Source of the DNA: a bacterium TMED88
Lineage (GTDB): Bacteria; Myxococcota_A; UBA9160; UBA4427
Direction of reading: 5' to 3'
Length of the DNA: 46,980 nt
Assembly (NCBI GenBank): GCA_002171515.1
Contig: NHEP01000067.1
Location: 1 to 46,980 of the forward strand
Shown here in pieces: positions 13,066 through 23,700 of this stretch. Both the position numbers and the translations under genes were made by a program. The notes under the pieces were generated by a model, which made no database searches, was not told where the DNA came from, and was given only the letters and a program-made list of their open reading frames with translations. The stretch's first letter is position 1. Each line of letters begins with the position of its first letter.

Positions 13066-14514
13066 TTAGTTCTTAGGGTTTTTGCCCATGAAATTCTTTT
13101 CTCTAAGAATATTTAGAGAGTTCCAACGCCCATGTTTATTCAATCTTTTACCCATTTTATTTAAGGCATGAGCTTGGTTTTTAGAAACTTGTATATTATT
13201 TGTAATATAATCATGGAACATATCCATCAATTCATCTGTACTTTTTGCGTTATCAACAAGGTTTTTCATTTCAATGGCTTGTAATTGTCTACCGTCAATT
13301 TTACGAGACCTACTGCTATGCAAAACACTATGTGGCAAATCTTCCATGTTTAACATATTGTACAACCGACCACCCATTACTGCATCCATCTCTTCAGCAT
13401 ATAAGAACATATTCAATACATCATCATCGTCGCCTAATTTAGCCATACGTTCGATGAATTGATAAGACTCTTGTTTTGGAAATAAATGGTGCTGTTGTTG
13501 CCATTTCTTATTTCCTTTTGTAGTTAATGGATTAATTACGCTTTGTTCCTTAAATTTATCGACTTTATAAGCTACAGGATTATCTGTTAACCTTGTTGGT
13601 CCTGTTGAATTATCGTTATAAGCAGTTTCGAGAATATGGCCTGTAGATTTGCCTTCACGAGCAGCTGTTTCAAGTTGCTCTTTAAGTTGAGCACGTCTAG
13701 AACTCCATTCACGCATACCGTCTTTCCACCGATCACTTTTAGCAGAACCCTGCTTTATATCAGCGGCAATTCTGTCAGGATTTTTAATAGTAAGATCCAT
13801 CACTTGTGGTGATAAATCAGTAGGCTTAGGGCTAGTTATTGAAAGACCATTACTACCTGCAGTTGCATTAGCTAATGAAGGTTTAGGACCGCCAATTGAT
13901 AGAGGTCTTGAGTTTTTTAGAGCCTTAGAACCTTTACCAACACCAGCAGTTAGGACTGATTCGGCAATACCTTCACCGGCAAATCTACCGATATCTTGAT
14001 CAACACCTAGGCGATTAGCTAAATGAGCACCTGCATTACCATTACCTCTAATTATCCTTAGCGCATGGCCAATACTTGCCATTGGACTGATATCACCGCT
14101 TTCTGCTTCAAATTCAGCTTGATCTGCGAGAGATTCAACAAGTGGTGAAGCAGCGTTATAAGCACCACTCAAAGTACCGGAGATTACAGGGTATTCCTCA
14201 GATAAACCATTAGCGGCTTTCCCAATAGTGTTTAGAAGGGCTTCTTTTGGTCTTTTACCTATTGGATCTGTTTTATTGTTAAATGTGTATTCGGTCTCAT
14301 TTGATATATTTTTAACAATTCCATTAACGCCATTCGTGACTCCATTCTTTACGCCATTAACGCCGTTTTTATAGACTTTCGATACGCCATTAACTCCGTT
14401 TGTGATGCCATTTGAGACACCATTTGCTGCTTTTTTTAAAATGTATTCAGTGTCGTTTGTAAAACTATCAAAAGCAGCATTAGCTACCCGACCAAAATTG
14501 TTTAAGAATTTCAT
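13066..14514 (-). CDS. Toxin-like nuclease candidate with C-terminal HH motif (482 residues)
   Basis: The N-terminus (residues 30-75) is a low-complexity run of NGVNGV/NGVTNG units. The middle is Ala/Gly-rich (RLGVDQDIGRFAGEGIAESV). The C-terminal 150 residues contain QQHHLFPKQE with H342-H343, then LPHSVLH near residue 395 and a helical tail. The HH-(L/I)-(F/I)-P pattern followed by a distant His is what HNH/EndoVII-like nuclease domains of polymorphic toxins look like. I do not recognise it as any standard T7-like protein. It lies between an HNH gene and the sulfotransferase gene inside the packaging block, so it is made late. It may be a virion-carried or anti-competitor nuclease, or a structural protein with a chance motif. 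Confidence 0.45.
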   Translation of the reverse strand: MKFLNNFGRVANAAFDSFTNDTEYILKKAANGVSNGITNGVNGVSKVYKNGVNGVKNGVTNGVNGIVKNISNETEYTFNNKTDPIGKRPKEALLNTIGKAANGLSEEYPVISGTLSGAYNAASPLVESLADQAEFEAESGDISPMASIGHALRIIRGNGNAGAHLANRLGVDQDIGRFAGEGIAESVLTAGVGKGSKALKNSRPLSIGGPKPSLANATAGSNGLSITSPKPTDLSPQVMDLTIKNPDRIAADIKQGSAKSDRWKDGMREWSSRRAQLKEQLETAAREGKSTGHILETAYNDNSTGPTRLTDNPVAYKVDKFKEQSVINPLTTKGNKKWQQQHHLFPKQESYQFIERMAKLGDDDDVLNMFLYAEEMDAVMGGRLYNMLNMEDLPHSVLHSSRSRKIDGRQLQAIEMKNLVDNAKSTDELMDMFHDYITNNIQVSKNQAHALNKMGKRLNKHGRWNSLNILREKNFMGKNPKN

Positions 14515-14521
14515 TCATACG

Positions 14522-14851
14522 TTAGTGGATATGTTGTTTAATCAATTGTTCTCTTAGTGAATTAACTCCGAATACGGATCTCATCCACTTAAGCCAATGT
14601 TCACTTCCTTTATCTTGATTACATTTACTACAGGCACATACAACATTGGATAAGATGTCTCGTCCGCCATGACAACGGGGATGGACATGATCGATAGTGA
14701 GTTGTGATAAGTCATAAGTTTTTCCGCAATAGATACATGTATGATCAAAGTGTTCCTTAATAGAGCGCCTCCAAAGACGCTTAGCATCGGATGAAGTCAT
14801 TGCTATTAAGTTATAAAGGTAATCTTTTTCTGAAGGAAGTAATGGTGTCAT
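14522..14851 (-). CDS. HNH endonuclease
   Basis: A 109-residue HNH nuclease with a complete zinc-stabilised motif: C39/C42 (CIYCG), catalytic D54-H55 (LTIDHVHPRCHGG), N69, and C74/C77 with N78 (CSKCNQDKG). Free-standing HNH genes next to terminase genes are common and act either as homing endonucleases or as partners of the packaging machine that help cut DNA. Its ATG overlaps the preceding gene by 4 bases (ATGA), so it is expressed with the terminase small subunit. Which role applies cannot be told from sequence. Confidence 0.92.
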   Translation of the reverse strand: MTPLLPSEKDYLYNLIAMTSSDAKRLWRRSIKEHFDHTCIYCGKTYDLSQLTIDHVHPRCHGGRDILSNVVCACSKCNQDKGSEHWLKWMRSVFGVNSLREQLIKQHIH

Positions 14852-15108
14852 TTAGGAGCGTATTTTATACCCTTACGTGGGCGTGTACGGTTTTTCTTAG
14901 GTGATTCTTTCTTACAGGTTTTAGGTCCGGTATGACTTGCGTCTTTACCATCACCATTACCGTAAGTACCTAATTTCCGATTACACTTGTTCGCTTCTGT
15001 TCTGATCTTTAGACCCTTCTTAGTCTTTTGATATTTAGCCTGTTGCTTAAGTCTCCTCTTACGTGCAGCAGGGTTTTTTTTGTAGTAACTAGAAGTCTTT
15101 CCTGCCAT
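14848..15108 (-). CDS. Basic conserved-type cyanophage protein, 86 residues
   Basis: MAGKTSSYYKKNPAARKRRL opens an extremely Lys/Arg-rich protein, with a recognisable central block NKCNRKLGTYGNGDGKDASH and a basic tail. I recall closely similar small proteins in many cyanophage genomes, without a known function. The composition suggests nucleic-acid binding or packing in the capsid. It overlaps the terminase small subunit by 20 bases and the HNH gene by 4, so it belongs to the packaging transcript. Confidence 0.7.
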   Translation of the reverse strand: MAGKTSSYYKKNPAARKRRLKQQAKYQKTKKGLKIRTEANKCNRKLGTYGNGDGKDASHTGPKTCKKESPKKNRTRPRKGIKYAPK

Positions 15109-15340
15109 ATAACCTCGTTTGGACTAATTCAGGATCAACCTTAGGGATAAGGTTTGCTAGTTTGTCTAGTGGGTTACCGTCATAAGCAACACCACTAATA
15201 TCATTTTTAGTGAGCCAGTCACAAGCTGCTTTTAGATCTTGTGTAGAAGCCTCACCCGATTTAACACGGGCAAGGAATTCAGACGTGACAAGATTATGCA
15301 ACTCATTAAACTGGTCTTCAGTTGCTTTCTTGTTAGCCAT
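15089..15340 (-). CDS. terS: Terminase small subunit (T7 gp18-like)
   Basis: DNA-recognition partner of the packaging motor. The 83-residue, mostly helical product (EDQFNELHNLVTSEFLARVK, then DLKAACDWLTKND) is the size of T7 gp18 (89) and lies directly after the gp17-like fibre gene and before the terminase large subunit region, as in T7. Unlike T7, four genes are inserted between small and large subunits. The helix pattern SGEASTQDLKAACDWL is typical for small terminases of marine T7-like phages. Confidence 0.75.
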   Translation of the reverse strand: MANKKATEDQFNELHNLVTSEFLARVKSGEASTQDLKAACDWLTKNDISGVAYDGNPLDKLANLIPKVDPELVQTRLYGRKDF

Positions 15341-15348
15341 ATAAATTT

Positions 15349-16656
15349 TTAGGTTTTAATGATATACATCAGTGATACGTTGCGTGGACGGGTTTCAACA
15401 CCACCGTCACTAGCAATTGTTGTGGAGCCGTAGCTGTTGCTACTTCCAGGAGCTACTGAAATACCGCCCCCAACTTTCGCTACGCTACTGCCTGTATGTG
15501 TATGAGCTTTAAATTCATCAGCCTGAGTAGTCAGTAGGTTTCGACCGGCATCAACACCACGGCCATGGTCCCAACCACGTATAAACTCACCGCGTAGATC
15601 AGGAACATTAGCTCCAACTACAGCAGCTAGTGCAGCATATCCAGACGTTGATTGGCCATTACATTCTAAGTACCCAGTTGGAGCAGTAGAACCACCAAAA
15701 GCAGTAATAGCTCCCGTAGGTACAAAGATAATACCTGGATCTAGTTTGGCAGAAGTTACAGCATCATCTGCAATCTTAGCGGTAGTAACGTTAGCGTCTG
15801 CAATCTTAGCGGTAGTAACGTTAGCGTCTGCTATCTTAGCTGTTGTAACGTTAGCGTCTGCAATCTTAGCTGTTGTAACGTTAGCGTCTGCAATCTTAGC
15901 CGTAGTAACTGCATCATCTGCAATCTTAACTGTAGTGACGTTAGCATCTGCAATCTTAGCTGTAGTAACGTTAGCGTTTAAGATCTTAGCTGTAGTAACT
16001 GCATCATTAACAATCTTAGGTGTAGTTACACCATCGTCAATAATTTTAATTGTAGTTACAGCATTATTGTTGATCTTAGATGTAGTTACAGCATTGTCTT
16101 GAATCTTGCTAGTAATAACTGCATTGCTATTAAGCTTTGCAGCAGTCACATTGCCGTCTAAAATCTTGACTGTAGTTATAGCATTGGATTCAAGTGCTGT
16201 TCCAGGAATACTATTGTCAGGCAATTCACCAGCAAATATATTATTTAATTCAGCGTCACTCTCTTGAGCACTAAACAATAGTTGTGTGAAGTTATTGTTT
16301 AGATCATCAGCACGGAGAGCTGAACCAGAGTAAAGAGTAACTGCTGTTGCATCTATATCTGTCTTTCTATAAATACGGATGACGACTTGATAACCATTAG
16401 TGGAAGTTGTTTTTACATTACCATTAGTATCTTGATATGCAGTCTCCGAAGAAATTGGTTGAAATACAACCCTATCGGGCGTATTAAGAACATTAAATAA
16501 AGTTGTATCTATTTCCGATATAATTTGACTATCAGTTGTTTGAGTTGGATCAAACTCTCTTAACTGAACTCTTAAGTCTTGTGCTTCAAGAATGGGGAAG
16601 GTGAAATTATAAGTGTTAGAACCACTCCCATTAATTAAATTTTCTGTAATTGCCAT
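15349..16656 (-). CDS. Tail fibre with T7 gp17-like N-terminus and collar domain
   Basis: Receptor-binding fibre of the tail. Residues 1-150 form the T7 tail-fibre N-terminal domain (YNFTFPILEAQDLRVQLREF, ALRADDLNNNFTQLL) that attaches to the tail tube. Residues about 155-300 are a shaft of 10-residue repeats of the type ADANVTTAKI. The C-terminus is a phage tail collar domain (AFGGSTAPTGYLECNGQ, DLRGEFIRGWDHGRG, AHTHTGSS, PRNVSLMYIIKT). The shaft is encoded by near-perfect 30-base tandem repeats, so its length can change by recombination. At 435 residues it is smaller than T7 gp17 (553). It ends the virion gene run. Confidence 0.93.
   Translation of the reverse strand: MAITENLINGSGSNTYNFTFPILEAQDLRVQLREFDPTQTTDSQIISEIDTTLFNVLNTPDRVVFQPISSETAYQDTNGNVKTTSTNGYQVVIRIYRKTDIDATAVTLYSGSALRADDLNNNFTQLLFSAQESDAELNNIFAGELPDNSIPGTALESNAITTVKILDGNVTAAKLNSNAVITSKIQDNAVTTSKINNNAVTTIKIIDDGVTTPKIVNDAVTTAKILNANVTTAKIADANVTTVKIADDAVTTAKIADANVTTAKIADANVTTAKIADANVTTAKIADANVTTAKIADDAVTSAKLDPGIIFVPTGAITAFGGSTAPTGYLECNGQSTSGYAALAAVVGANVPDLRGEFIRGWDHGRGVDAGRNLLTTQADEFKAHTHTGSSVAKVGGGISVAPGSSNSYGSTTIASDGGVETRPRNVSLMYIIKT
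15756..16186 (-). repeat. Tandem 30-base coding repeats in the fibre shaft
   Basis: About fourteen imperfect 30-base units encode the decapeptide pattern (D/A)-(A/D)-x-V-T-T-x-K-I-x. The units at 15770-15900 are nearly identical, while those toward 16186 have drifted. The gradient suggests recent expansion at the collar-proximal end. The mirror reading frame on the plus strand is open only because of this periodicity. Confidence 0.9.
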
Positions 16657-16662
16657 GGTTAA

Positions 16663-19600
16663 TTAAATATTTTGTAGAAGTGATTCCATTTGTTGTTGTA
16701 ACTTAGTCGCTTCATCAGTCCTACCTTGTTCAACGTAAGCACGGGAGCGTTTGCCCATATCGATGTACTGTTTTACATACTCATTTTCTGCAGTGACAGA
16801 AGCTTCAGCTGCTTTAAGGGAGTTTCTGACGACAGTATCTAAACGATCAAACAATTCAGTATCTTGACTTCTGATTTGTTGTGTAGTCATGCCATCTGCA
16901 CGTGCCTTTTTAATACCTCTGATTTCTATTTGGTACTTGTTCATACCAAGAATTCGTTTAGCTTCTTTCCATGGTTGAGTCTTACCCATGCGTGAGTAGA
17001 TCATTTCACGAACTTCTGCTGGATACTCCAAAGTACCGGATGTATCTTTAGATACTAGTGATAACCCGTCATAACCAATAGCTAATAGTTCCTGTCTCCA
17101 AGGTTCTACACCTTCACTGACTTTAAGTGGATTGACAGCATTAATAGCACGTAGTATTGGATTATTGATATCATTCAATGGGTTACCAGTCCAATAGTCA
17201 ATACGCTCTGGTAGTGTCGCATTAACACCAGGAAGACGATTAATTACATAATCAAGTAAGTTATTATGGATATCCTTTTGTGTACTGGAGATAGCATTTG
17301 CCATTACGCCTAGAGAACCAGATAGCGGAACGAATGAGCGTACTTCATTAGAAGCAAATCTATTGATTGCTGTCTCATCACCCGTAAGTAAACCTACAAG
17401 AGGTTCAAGTTGAGAGACAAAGCTTTGATTGGTATAAGCAGCAGTAACAGTCCAAGCTAATTTATCTTGAATGTCTTGCATTACAGGCTCGTCTATCTCA
17501 CCTAAATAGTAAGATGCTGAACCAACTACTGTTAGTAGACTAGATATTGGTTCACCTAAACCACGATAATCAAACCAGTTATTAGTACCAGGAATCTTAA
17601 CGGTGTAAGGGATATAACCAAGGTTATCCCGTTCTTTCATTCTACGGCTTGGTTCATGATGACCAGGACCACGGACATTACCAGCAAGACCATAAGCCAT
17701 TCCTACCGAGACAAGTGTAGCTGCAGACGCTTGACGACCTATGTACTCTCTACGAAGGTTGTTATAGATCTGCATTGCATTAGGTGTTTTGTCATAGTCA
17801 ATTCCATGTTCACCTAAAGCTAGTTTAATTTTATCTAGGTCTTCACCAGCCCAAAGAAGTTTGGTGTACTTATTCATACCAGGGATAGCCATCAATGGCG
17901 TATAACTAGTTGCCATCTTCAGGGAGTTCATCCCAGTCTTAGGGAAAGTAAATAGTGATCTCAGTACAGGAACTTGACTTGTACCCGAACTAATAATACT
18001 AGCAATACCATCATCAAGGTTCATGTTAATCTCACCAGCAGCATTCTCAGCTGCAGCGTTAGTTAACCTGCCTTCGTTATCAAATATCTTAGAGTAGTTA
18101 GCTCTTTCAGCATCTCTAAAGTTTTTAACATCTACACCTTTCTTTGCTGACTTTAGATACATCTCAGCACGTGACTGCAACGTGGCTTGAGTTGATTTAG
18201 TGAAACCATCAACCCCAATCATTGCATTAGTACCCCATCTCATATAAGGAGACTTAGAGATCTTATGGTTGTTTTTATTCCAGTTATAAAGAAACTTCTT
18301 ACCATATTGATCATCACCCCATGAAGCAGCAACCTTATCAATGATCTCTAGGTTCTTCTGTGATTCAAACACAAAGTCTTTTCGTGTTGCATCAGTAGCA
18401 AAGTTAGGGTCAGAGTTAGCACGTTTCCATTGACTCCAGCCATACTTCAAAGCACGCTTATTTGTCTCTGCCCAAGCACCATAGATGTACATAGACTCTC
18501 TTAGTGCAGCAGGGTCTCTGGATACAAGTGATTCAAGACCAGCACCAGTGATAGCATTAGTAGCTTTAAGAGTATTGAGTACAGTCGCACCAACACCAGT
18601 ACGAATAGCTGATAATCCAGATAGGATATTATTGAACTTAACTGACCATAGACCGCTAGCAAAAGAGGTCATTTTATCCATACCTCTAGGTGTAACCAAT
18701 GAAGATAATGGATTCAATTGTTGTCCAACGTACTTATTAAGTTTGACAAGTGTATCAATATCTCCACCGCTCATTGCATAAGCATCAACCAAGGCATCAG
18801 CCATTTCAGGATTCTCTTTAGCAAGTTGCTTGATCTGTTGAGTAAGGGCTTTATTCATCCCTTTCTTTTTCTTGATAGCTTCATCAAACTGATTAGTAGT
18901 CATTTCTAACATTTCACCAGCTTGATTACCAAATCTTCCTTCCCACCACTTTTTGTTTTGTAGTTGCCAACCTGAGATGTATTTATTAGTAGCGTACTCA
19001 TCCATCAGGAAGTTAAGCTTATCAAAGACAATGTCCATCACTGCTTCTTTATTAGCAGCTGAACCAAAGTCAACCAATGCCTTAGTCTGTGCCATTACTT
19101 CGCGTCCTAAGGTGTCCATGACACGAGCAGACGATTCAGTAACTTCACGACCTAAGTAGGTATTAACAAGGTCACGCATAGCGAACCCAATACCCATAGC
19201 TTGTACTTCATTCACATAATCAATCTGACCGTCAAGTACGTTTTTTATATCTCTACGACTAGCAAAGAGTTGCCTCAGATCAACCATCGAGTCAGAAAGG
19301 ATAATGTCTTGATAGACCTCCCAAGCAGCAGCGTTTATCTCCCGCTTGCTCAATCTGACACCATCTACAATAGCTGCAAAATTTCCAGTACTACGTGTAT
19401 CTTCAGCTAGTCCTACTACTACATTACGAGTAGTTCCATTGACTCCAATCCCTTTACGGATCATTGGAGAGGTCAGTACAGGAGCAGGAGTACCAGTACC
19501 TGGAGATATGCCACGTTTAATAGCAGCAACATCAGCCATGTTTCTAGCTACATTCCCGGGAGGGATAGCAGTTCTAGGTACATTCATCTCATTGGTAATT

Positions 19601-20751
19601 GCTGACGTAATAGTTGGGTTGTATTCAATAGACTCAGGTGTTTCTCTAATGGCAGCGATACCGTCTTCATCTATCTGCATTTGGCGTGTGTCATCAGCAC
19701 GTTCTACAGCTGCCTCTAAAGGGCTTGAAGTAGCCTCAGAGGTTCCTGTTAGCTCTGTTTGTTGGATAAGTTGGTTCTTCTTATAGTTAAGATTTTCAAT
19801 CTGTTTAGGATCAATAGCACCAACAGCAATCTGTTCATCAATAGCTGCAAGAGCAGTAGCAGTCTCTCTATCCATAACAGTAGAGAGTTGACTAGCTTTA
19901 TAGCTCTCAGCATTCTTATTAAGTGGGATCATCCACTTCATTAAAGGCTTACCTACTTGTAATGAGAATCCAAGAAACTCACCAACAAGACTCATGCCAA
20001 TTGAATCATAGATATGTTTCTCAGTCCTTACTTCAGGACTATCACCATCTAGTGTTTTAAACCTATCTGGGATATTAAGCTGAGGGAACATATCATCTAG
20101 TTCTCTCAATGTATTGTTTTCAGTCTCAGATTGATCACTAACAGCAGCAATAGCAGCGTCAGCACCAACTGAAAGACCTAATGATGCAAGACCTTTAACG
20201 ACAGCAGGAGCTGCTAAACCTCCACTAAATTTAGTAGCAGCAGCACCCGCTAAACCAGCAGGAATCAGAAGAGACATTTTCTCTCTAATGTTCTGAAGTG
20301 TTGGGTTTTGAAAGCGTGTGTTCTTATCGTATTGATCATCAACCCAACCAAGGCCAGGAATAGAACCAATGGCATCCATACCTAAGTCTTGAAAGCTTTG
20401 TTTGATCACACCACCAGGGCCATTCATGATGGCACCGGGAAGTGCTCTCATTCCATCCGTAAGTAAAGCAACGTTTGGATCTTTAATTTCAGGATTGGTG
20501 ATATTAGAGATTGTATCTTGTACGTTCTTTACAGTCTCTAGCGGGTTAAAACCTTGATCTGGTGTGTTTGTATTCTCAACAGGTTGAGGAGGTGTTACAG
20601 GCGGCTCTGGGGTTGGTGCAGGAGCTTCTGATGTTGGTTGTGGAGCAGAAGTAGTTTCCTGTTCTTCTTCCTCTTGTTGTACTCCATTAGCAGCTTCATA
20701 TGCTGCCTGTTGCTGTTGTTCTTCATACAGCAAATATTCTTCTTCAGTCAT
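16663..20751 (-). CDS. Internal virion protein, T7 gp16-like (1362 residues)
   Basis: Largest protein of the window and the last of the three ejected core proteins; in T7 gp16 extends the tail across the cell envelope and helps pull in DNA. The N-terminal 70 residues are acidic and Pro-rich (EEEEQETTSAPQPTSEAPAP). Several hydrophobic, Ala/Gly-rich segments follow near residues 165-205 (AGLAGAAATKFSGGLAAPA), with long helical regions to the end. I saw no transglycosylase motif, unlike T7 gp16; that activity seems to have moved to the neighbour. The ATG overlaps the gp15-like stop by 4 bases. Length is similar to T7 gp16 (1318), which with position makes the assignment firm. Confidence 0.85.
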   Translation of the reverse strand: MTEEEYLLYEEQQQQAAYEAANGVQQEEEEQETTSAPQPTSEAPAPTPEPPVTPPQPVENTNTPDQGFNPLETVKNVQDTISNITNPEIKDPNVALLTDGMRALPGAIMNGPGGVIKQSFQDLGMDAIGSIPGLGWVDDQYDKNTRFQNPTLQNIREKMSLLIPAGLAGAAATKFSGGLAAPAVVKGLASLGLSVGADAAIAAVSDQSETENNTLRELDDMFPQLNIPDRFKTLDGDSPEVRTEKHIYDSIGMSLVGEFLGFSLQVGKPLMKWMIPLNKNAESYKASQLSTVMDRETATALAAIDEQIAVGAIDPKQIENLNYKKNQLIQQTELTGTSEATSSPLEAAVERADDTRQMQIDEDGIAAIRETPESIEYNPTITSAITNEMNVPRTAIPPGNVARNMADVAAIKRGISPGTGTPAPVLTSPMIRKGIGVNGTTRNVVVGLAEDTRSTGNFAAIVDGVRLSKREINAAAWEVYQDIILSDSMVDLRQLFASRRDIKNVLDGQIDYVNEVQAMGIGFAMRDLVNTYLGREVTESSARVMDTLGREVMAQTKALVDFGSAANKEAVMDIVFDKLNFLMDEYATNKYISGWQLQNKKWWEGRFGNQAGEMLEMTTNQFDEAIKKKKGMNKALTQQIKQLAKENPEMADALVDAYAMSGGDIDTLVKLNKYVGQQLNPLSSLVTPRGMDKMTSFASGLWSVKFNNILSGLSAIRTGVGATVLNTLKATNAITGAGLESLVSRDPAALRESMYIYGAWAETNKRALKYGWSQWKRANSDPNFATDATRKDFVFESQKNLEIIDKVAASWGDDQYGKKFLYNWNKNNHKISKSPYMRWGTNAMIGVDGFTKSTQATLQSRAEMYLKSAKKGVDVKNFRDAERANYSKIFDNEGRLTNAAAENAAGEINMNLDDGIASIISSGTSQVPVLRSLFTFPKTGMNSLKMATSYTPLMAIPGMNKYTKLLWAGEDLDKIKLALGEHGIDYDKTPNAMQIYNNLRREYIGRQASAATLVSVGMAYGLAGNVRGPGHHEPSRRMKERDNLGYIPYTVKIPGTNNWFDYRGLGEPISSLLTVVGSASYYLGEIDEPVMQDIQDKLAWTVTAAYTNQSFVSQLEPLVGLLTGDETAINRFASNEVRSFVPLSGSLGVMANAISSTQKDIHNNLLDYVINRLPGVNATLPERIDYWTGNPLNDINNPILRAINAVNPLKVSEGVEPWRQELLAIGYDGLSLVSKDTSGTLEYPAEVREMIYSRMGKTQPWKEAKRILGMNKYQIEIRGIKKARADGMTTQQIRSQDTELFDRLDTVVRNSLKAAEASVTAENEYVKQYIDMGKRSRAYVEQGRTDEATKLQQQMESLLQNI

Positions 20752-23700
20752 ACTCCCTTACCGTGTAGTGCAGCGAAATAACGTCCGTCAGGTAATTTGA
20801 AGACTGATCTCCATCCATTACCTGGAACTCGTTCTGTTGAAATCTTTCTTGCTCCGTTCTTTAAATAAAGTTTAGTTCCTGCTTTAGTTCCATAATCCCA
20901 TCCAGCATGTGGACCATAAGACCTTGGATCACCAAAGTTGCCGCCAGGAATAGGTATGCGTTTCCTTAATTCAGATAAGGTAATGTTGCCAAACTCTGGA
21001 TCTTCAAATGAGATATAATTATCTAATTCATCAGGATCCCAGTACTGTCCCCATTCATCTTCAATAGTGTTTGGATTATCCATCTGTTTGAAGTCTACAT
21101 GTTCTGACCATCCACCATTAGTCTCACCACCAGTTGTATAGAAGTACTGAAGAGTAGGACTCATATTATTAGGGTCACGAGTAGGTACATACTCACTCTT
21201 GATAATTCCTAAACGTTCACTAGCCTGTGCTTTGTGTTCCAAAAGACGAGCCATTGTTTCAGGTGAACGTGCAACGGTTCCGTTACCATCTGGTGTATAT
21301 CCAGCGTTAGGATTACCACCATTGATAGTTGCATATAGATCCTCAAGACCCATACCAGGAGTAGCTCCGCGATCTTTTAAGTAACTTTCAATACCTCGGA
21401 TCTCTTGATCCCAGTTACCAGTACCTAGACCATACTTCTCACGTTCATTAGGGCCAGCTTGAATAAGGCCAATACGACCTGATGCTGCACCATATCCAGG
21501 CTGTGCAGGATCTAATGTTCCACCTGTTTCAAAGCTAGCGATAGCTGCGATATCAGCTGGATCCCAACCATTACGGGATGCCATTGCGATAATGGACTGT
21601 CCTCTAGGTTGTGGTGAGCTATAACCACCAGCTGCTTCAGAACTAAGAATAGATGTTTGAACGTTCTGTGGTGTAGGTCGAGTTAAGATCTCCTGAAGTC
21701 TTGGGTCATTAATTTGATCAGATAAAGTATCAGCAGCAGAAGGTGCAAATTCAACCTTCTGACCTGTTAATAGTTCAATCTGTTGTGCATACAACTCGGC
21801 TGCTGTATAGGGCGATCGTTTAGCAGCATTCTGTAGAACATTAGGTATCTGTGGAATACCGTTACGTTGTGCAGTTTCAAAGCCTTGATAAGCATCAGAC
21901 TTAGAGATAATCTCTTTATGTGTGAATAACTCAGGATCTTTTTTGACAGTCTCGTAAAACTGTTTAGGATCCATAGTAGGCGCTACCTCTCCCGGCCGAA
22001 AGAAAGGGAAGTAGTTTTTCTTACCTGTTGAAGCAGACGTATCTTCTGCAACAGAGTACTTACTACCTACTGGTGGATTTAGTACTTTCTCATAGATTTC
22101 ATTCCATGCCTTTTCATATGCTTTATCAGCAGACATGACTTCACTATAAGCTTTGAAGTTCCTGTTGTATTCACTCATAGCAGAGGCTAGAGCTAAATCC
22201 AATGTTCCATCGGCTCCACTTGTAGACTGGTAACCAGCACCTAAGAGACCCTCCTTCAGGGTACTCTTTAGAGTTGACTTCATGGTTGCCTGATCTACAC
22301 CAGCACTTGCTCTAGCAGACTCTAATTTATTTACTCTATCTGTCCATTGATTACGAACATCATTAGGAATAGCACGGTTTTCTAGATCCTCTAAAGATAG
22401 AGTACCTGCTTGCCACTTCTCCTCTAGTTCAGCTGTAATAGCTCGTTTATCAATGTTCTGTTTAGTCTCATACTTAAGTGCATCAAGACGGCTTGTATTA
22501 ATACCCTGTTGTTTTAATTCATTGATACTTTCTTCTAATGAATTTATGTCAATGCCTTCAGGTTGTGACCTAAAGAAATCCATGACTTCATCAACTTTTG
22601 CCTTACCTGCCGCATCCTTTTCACGATTAGCTTGACCACGATAAGTGTCAGCAGCTTTTGAACGTTCAGCTAGAAGATCATTTACTCTACCTGGATACCG
22701 TTCTGCAAACGTCTTACCAGTATTCGTTACAGTATTCTCAAGTAAATACTTTACCTCGGCATCTGTATAACGATTAAAGCTACCTAATTCAGTAAATACT
22801 GCTTCGACACCAGCAGCTGGTCCATTGATAGTTTTACCATCGGATCCGTAGCCCACTGCTTTAGAACGGAACAGTTCATTAAGAGCATCAGGTGACTTCT
22901 GTGTGTACAGTGTCGTCCTAGCCTCTTCAAACATCTCAGTACTGCCTTGCACTACTTGACGTTTACGAGCAGCTTCCATTACTCCATTAGAGGATGTCCT
23001 CATCTTGGAGAACATTGGTCCTAAGAAGTCAGCACTAAGACCAAACAGTCCGTTCTGCTTAAGGTATTGCTGTTGTAGTTTTTGTACAGCGGCTGCACGT
23101 TTAATTGGGTCAGCAGCTTCTTGTCCTAATTGATTTAGTTGCTCTTGTAACCAAGAACCATAACCATCACCAGCCATCTCTGAATAAGCCTTGAGACGTC
23201 CGTAGTCTCTCCACTTATTACCTGATCTGACTTGGTTTACAACAGAAGGATTAACACCTCTACGTGCCATCTCATCAGCAATTGCTTCTTCTGTTTGACC
23301 CATTGCACGTAGCTCTGCTTCCATGCGTTCCTGTGCAAGAACCTGATTAGCAGGAAGACCTTCAGCTAATGCTTGTGCATAAGCTTCTTCCATGTCAGCC
23401 TGGTTCTTATCATCCCGGAACTGGATTAATTGTTCAGAAATACTCTCACTGAAATTACCTAATGCTTCCCAAGTCCTTAGATCTTCTCTTGCATTAACTT
23501 GTTCAGTACGAGCATTCTGAGCTGTCTGTTGCTGATTCTGTGCAATCGCAGCTTCTCTAGTAGCAAAGGTCTTGTCTTCTAGAGTTTTAAGTTCGTTACG
23601 ATTACGTGCTTCCTTAGCGTACTTACTTTCAAGATCATTGATCCTGTCACTATTAATCTTATTCTTCTGGTTCTGCGATTCTTGCAGGTCACGTATGCCC

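Noticed and set aside
15746..16102. 118-residue open frame on the plus strand and a CRISPR-like look of the 30-base repeats
   Set aside because: The periodicity comes from the decapeptide repeats of the fibre gene on the other strand; units are contiguous with no spacers.
19346..19786. 146-codon plus-strand frame inside the gp16-like gene
   Set aside because: Low-complexity Ser/Thr/Val/Pro composition typical of antisense reading of an Ala/Thr-rich coding region.
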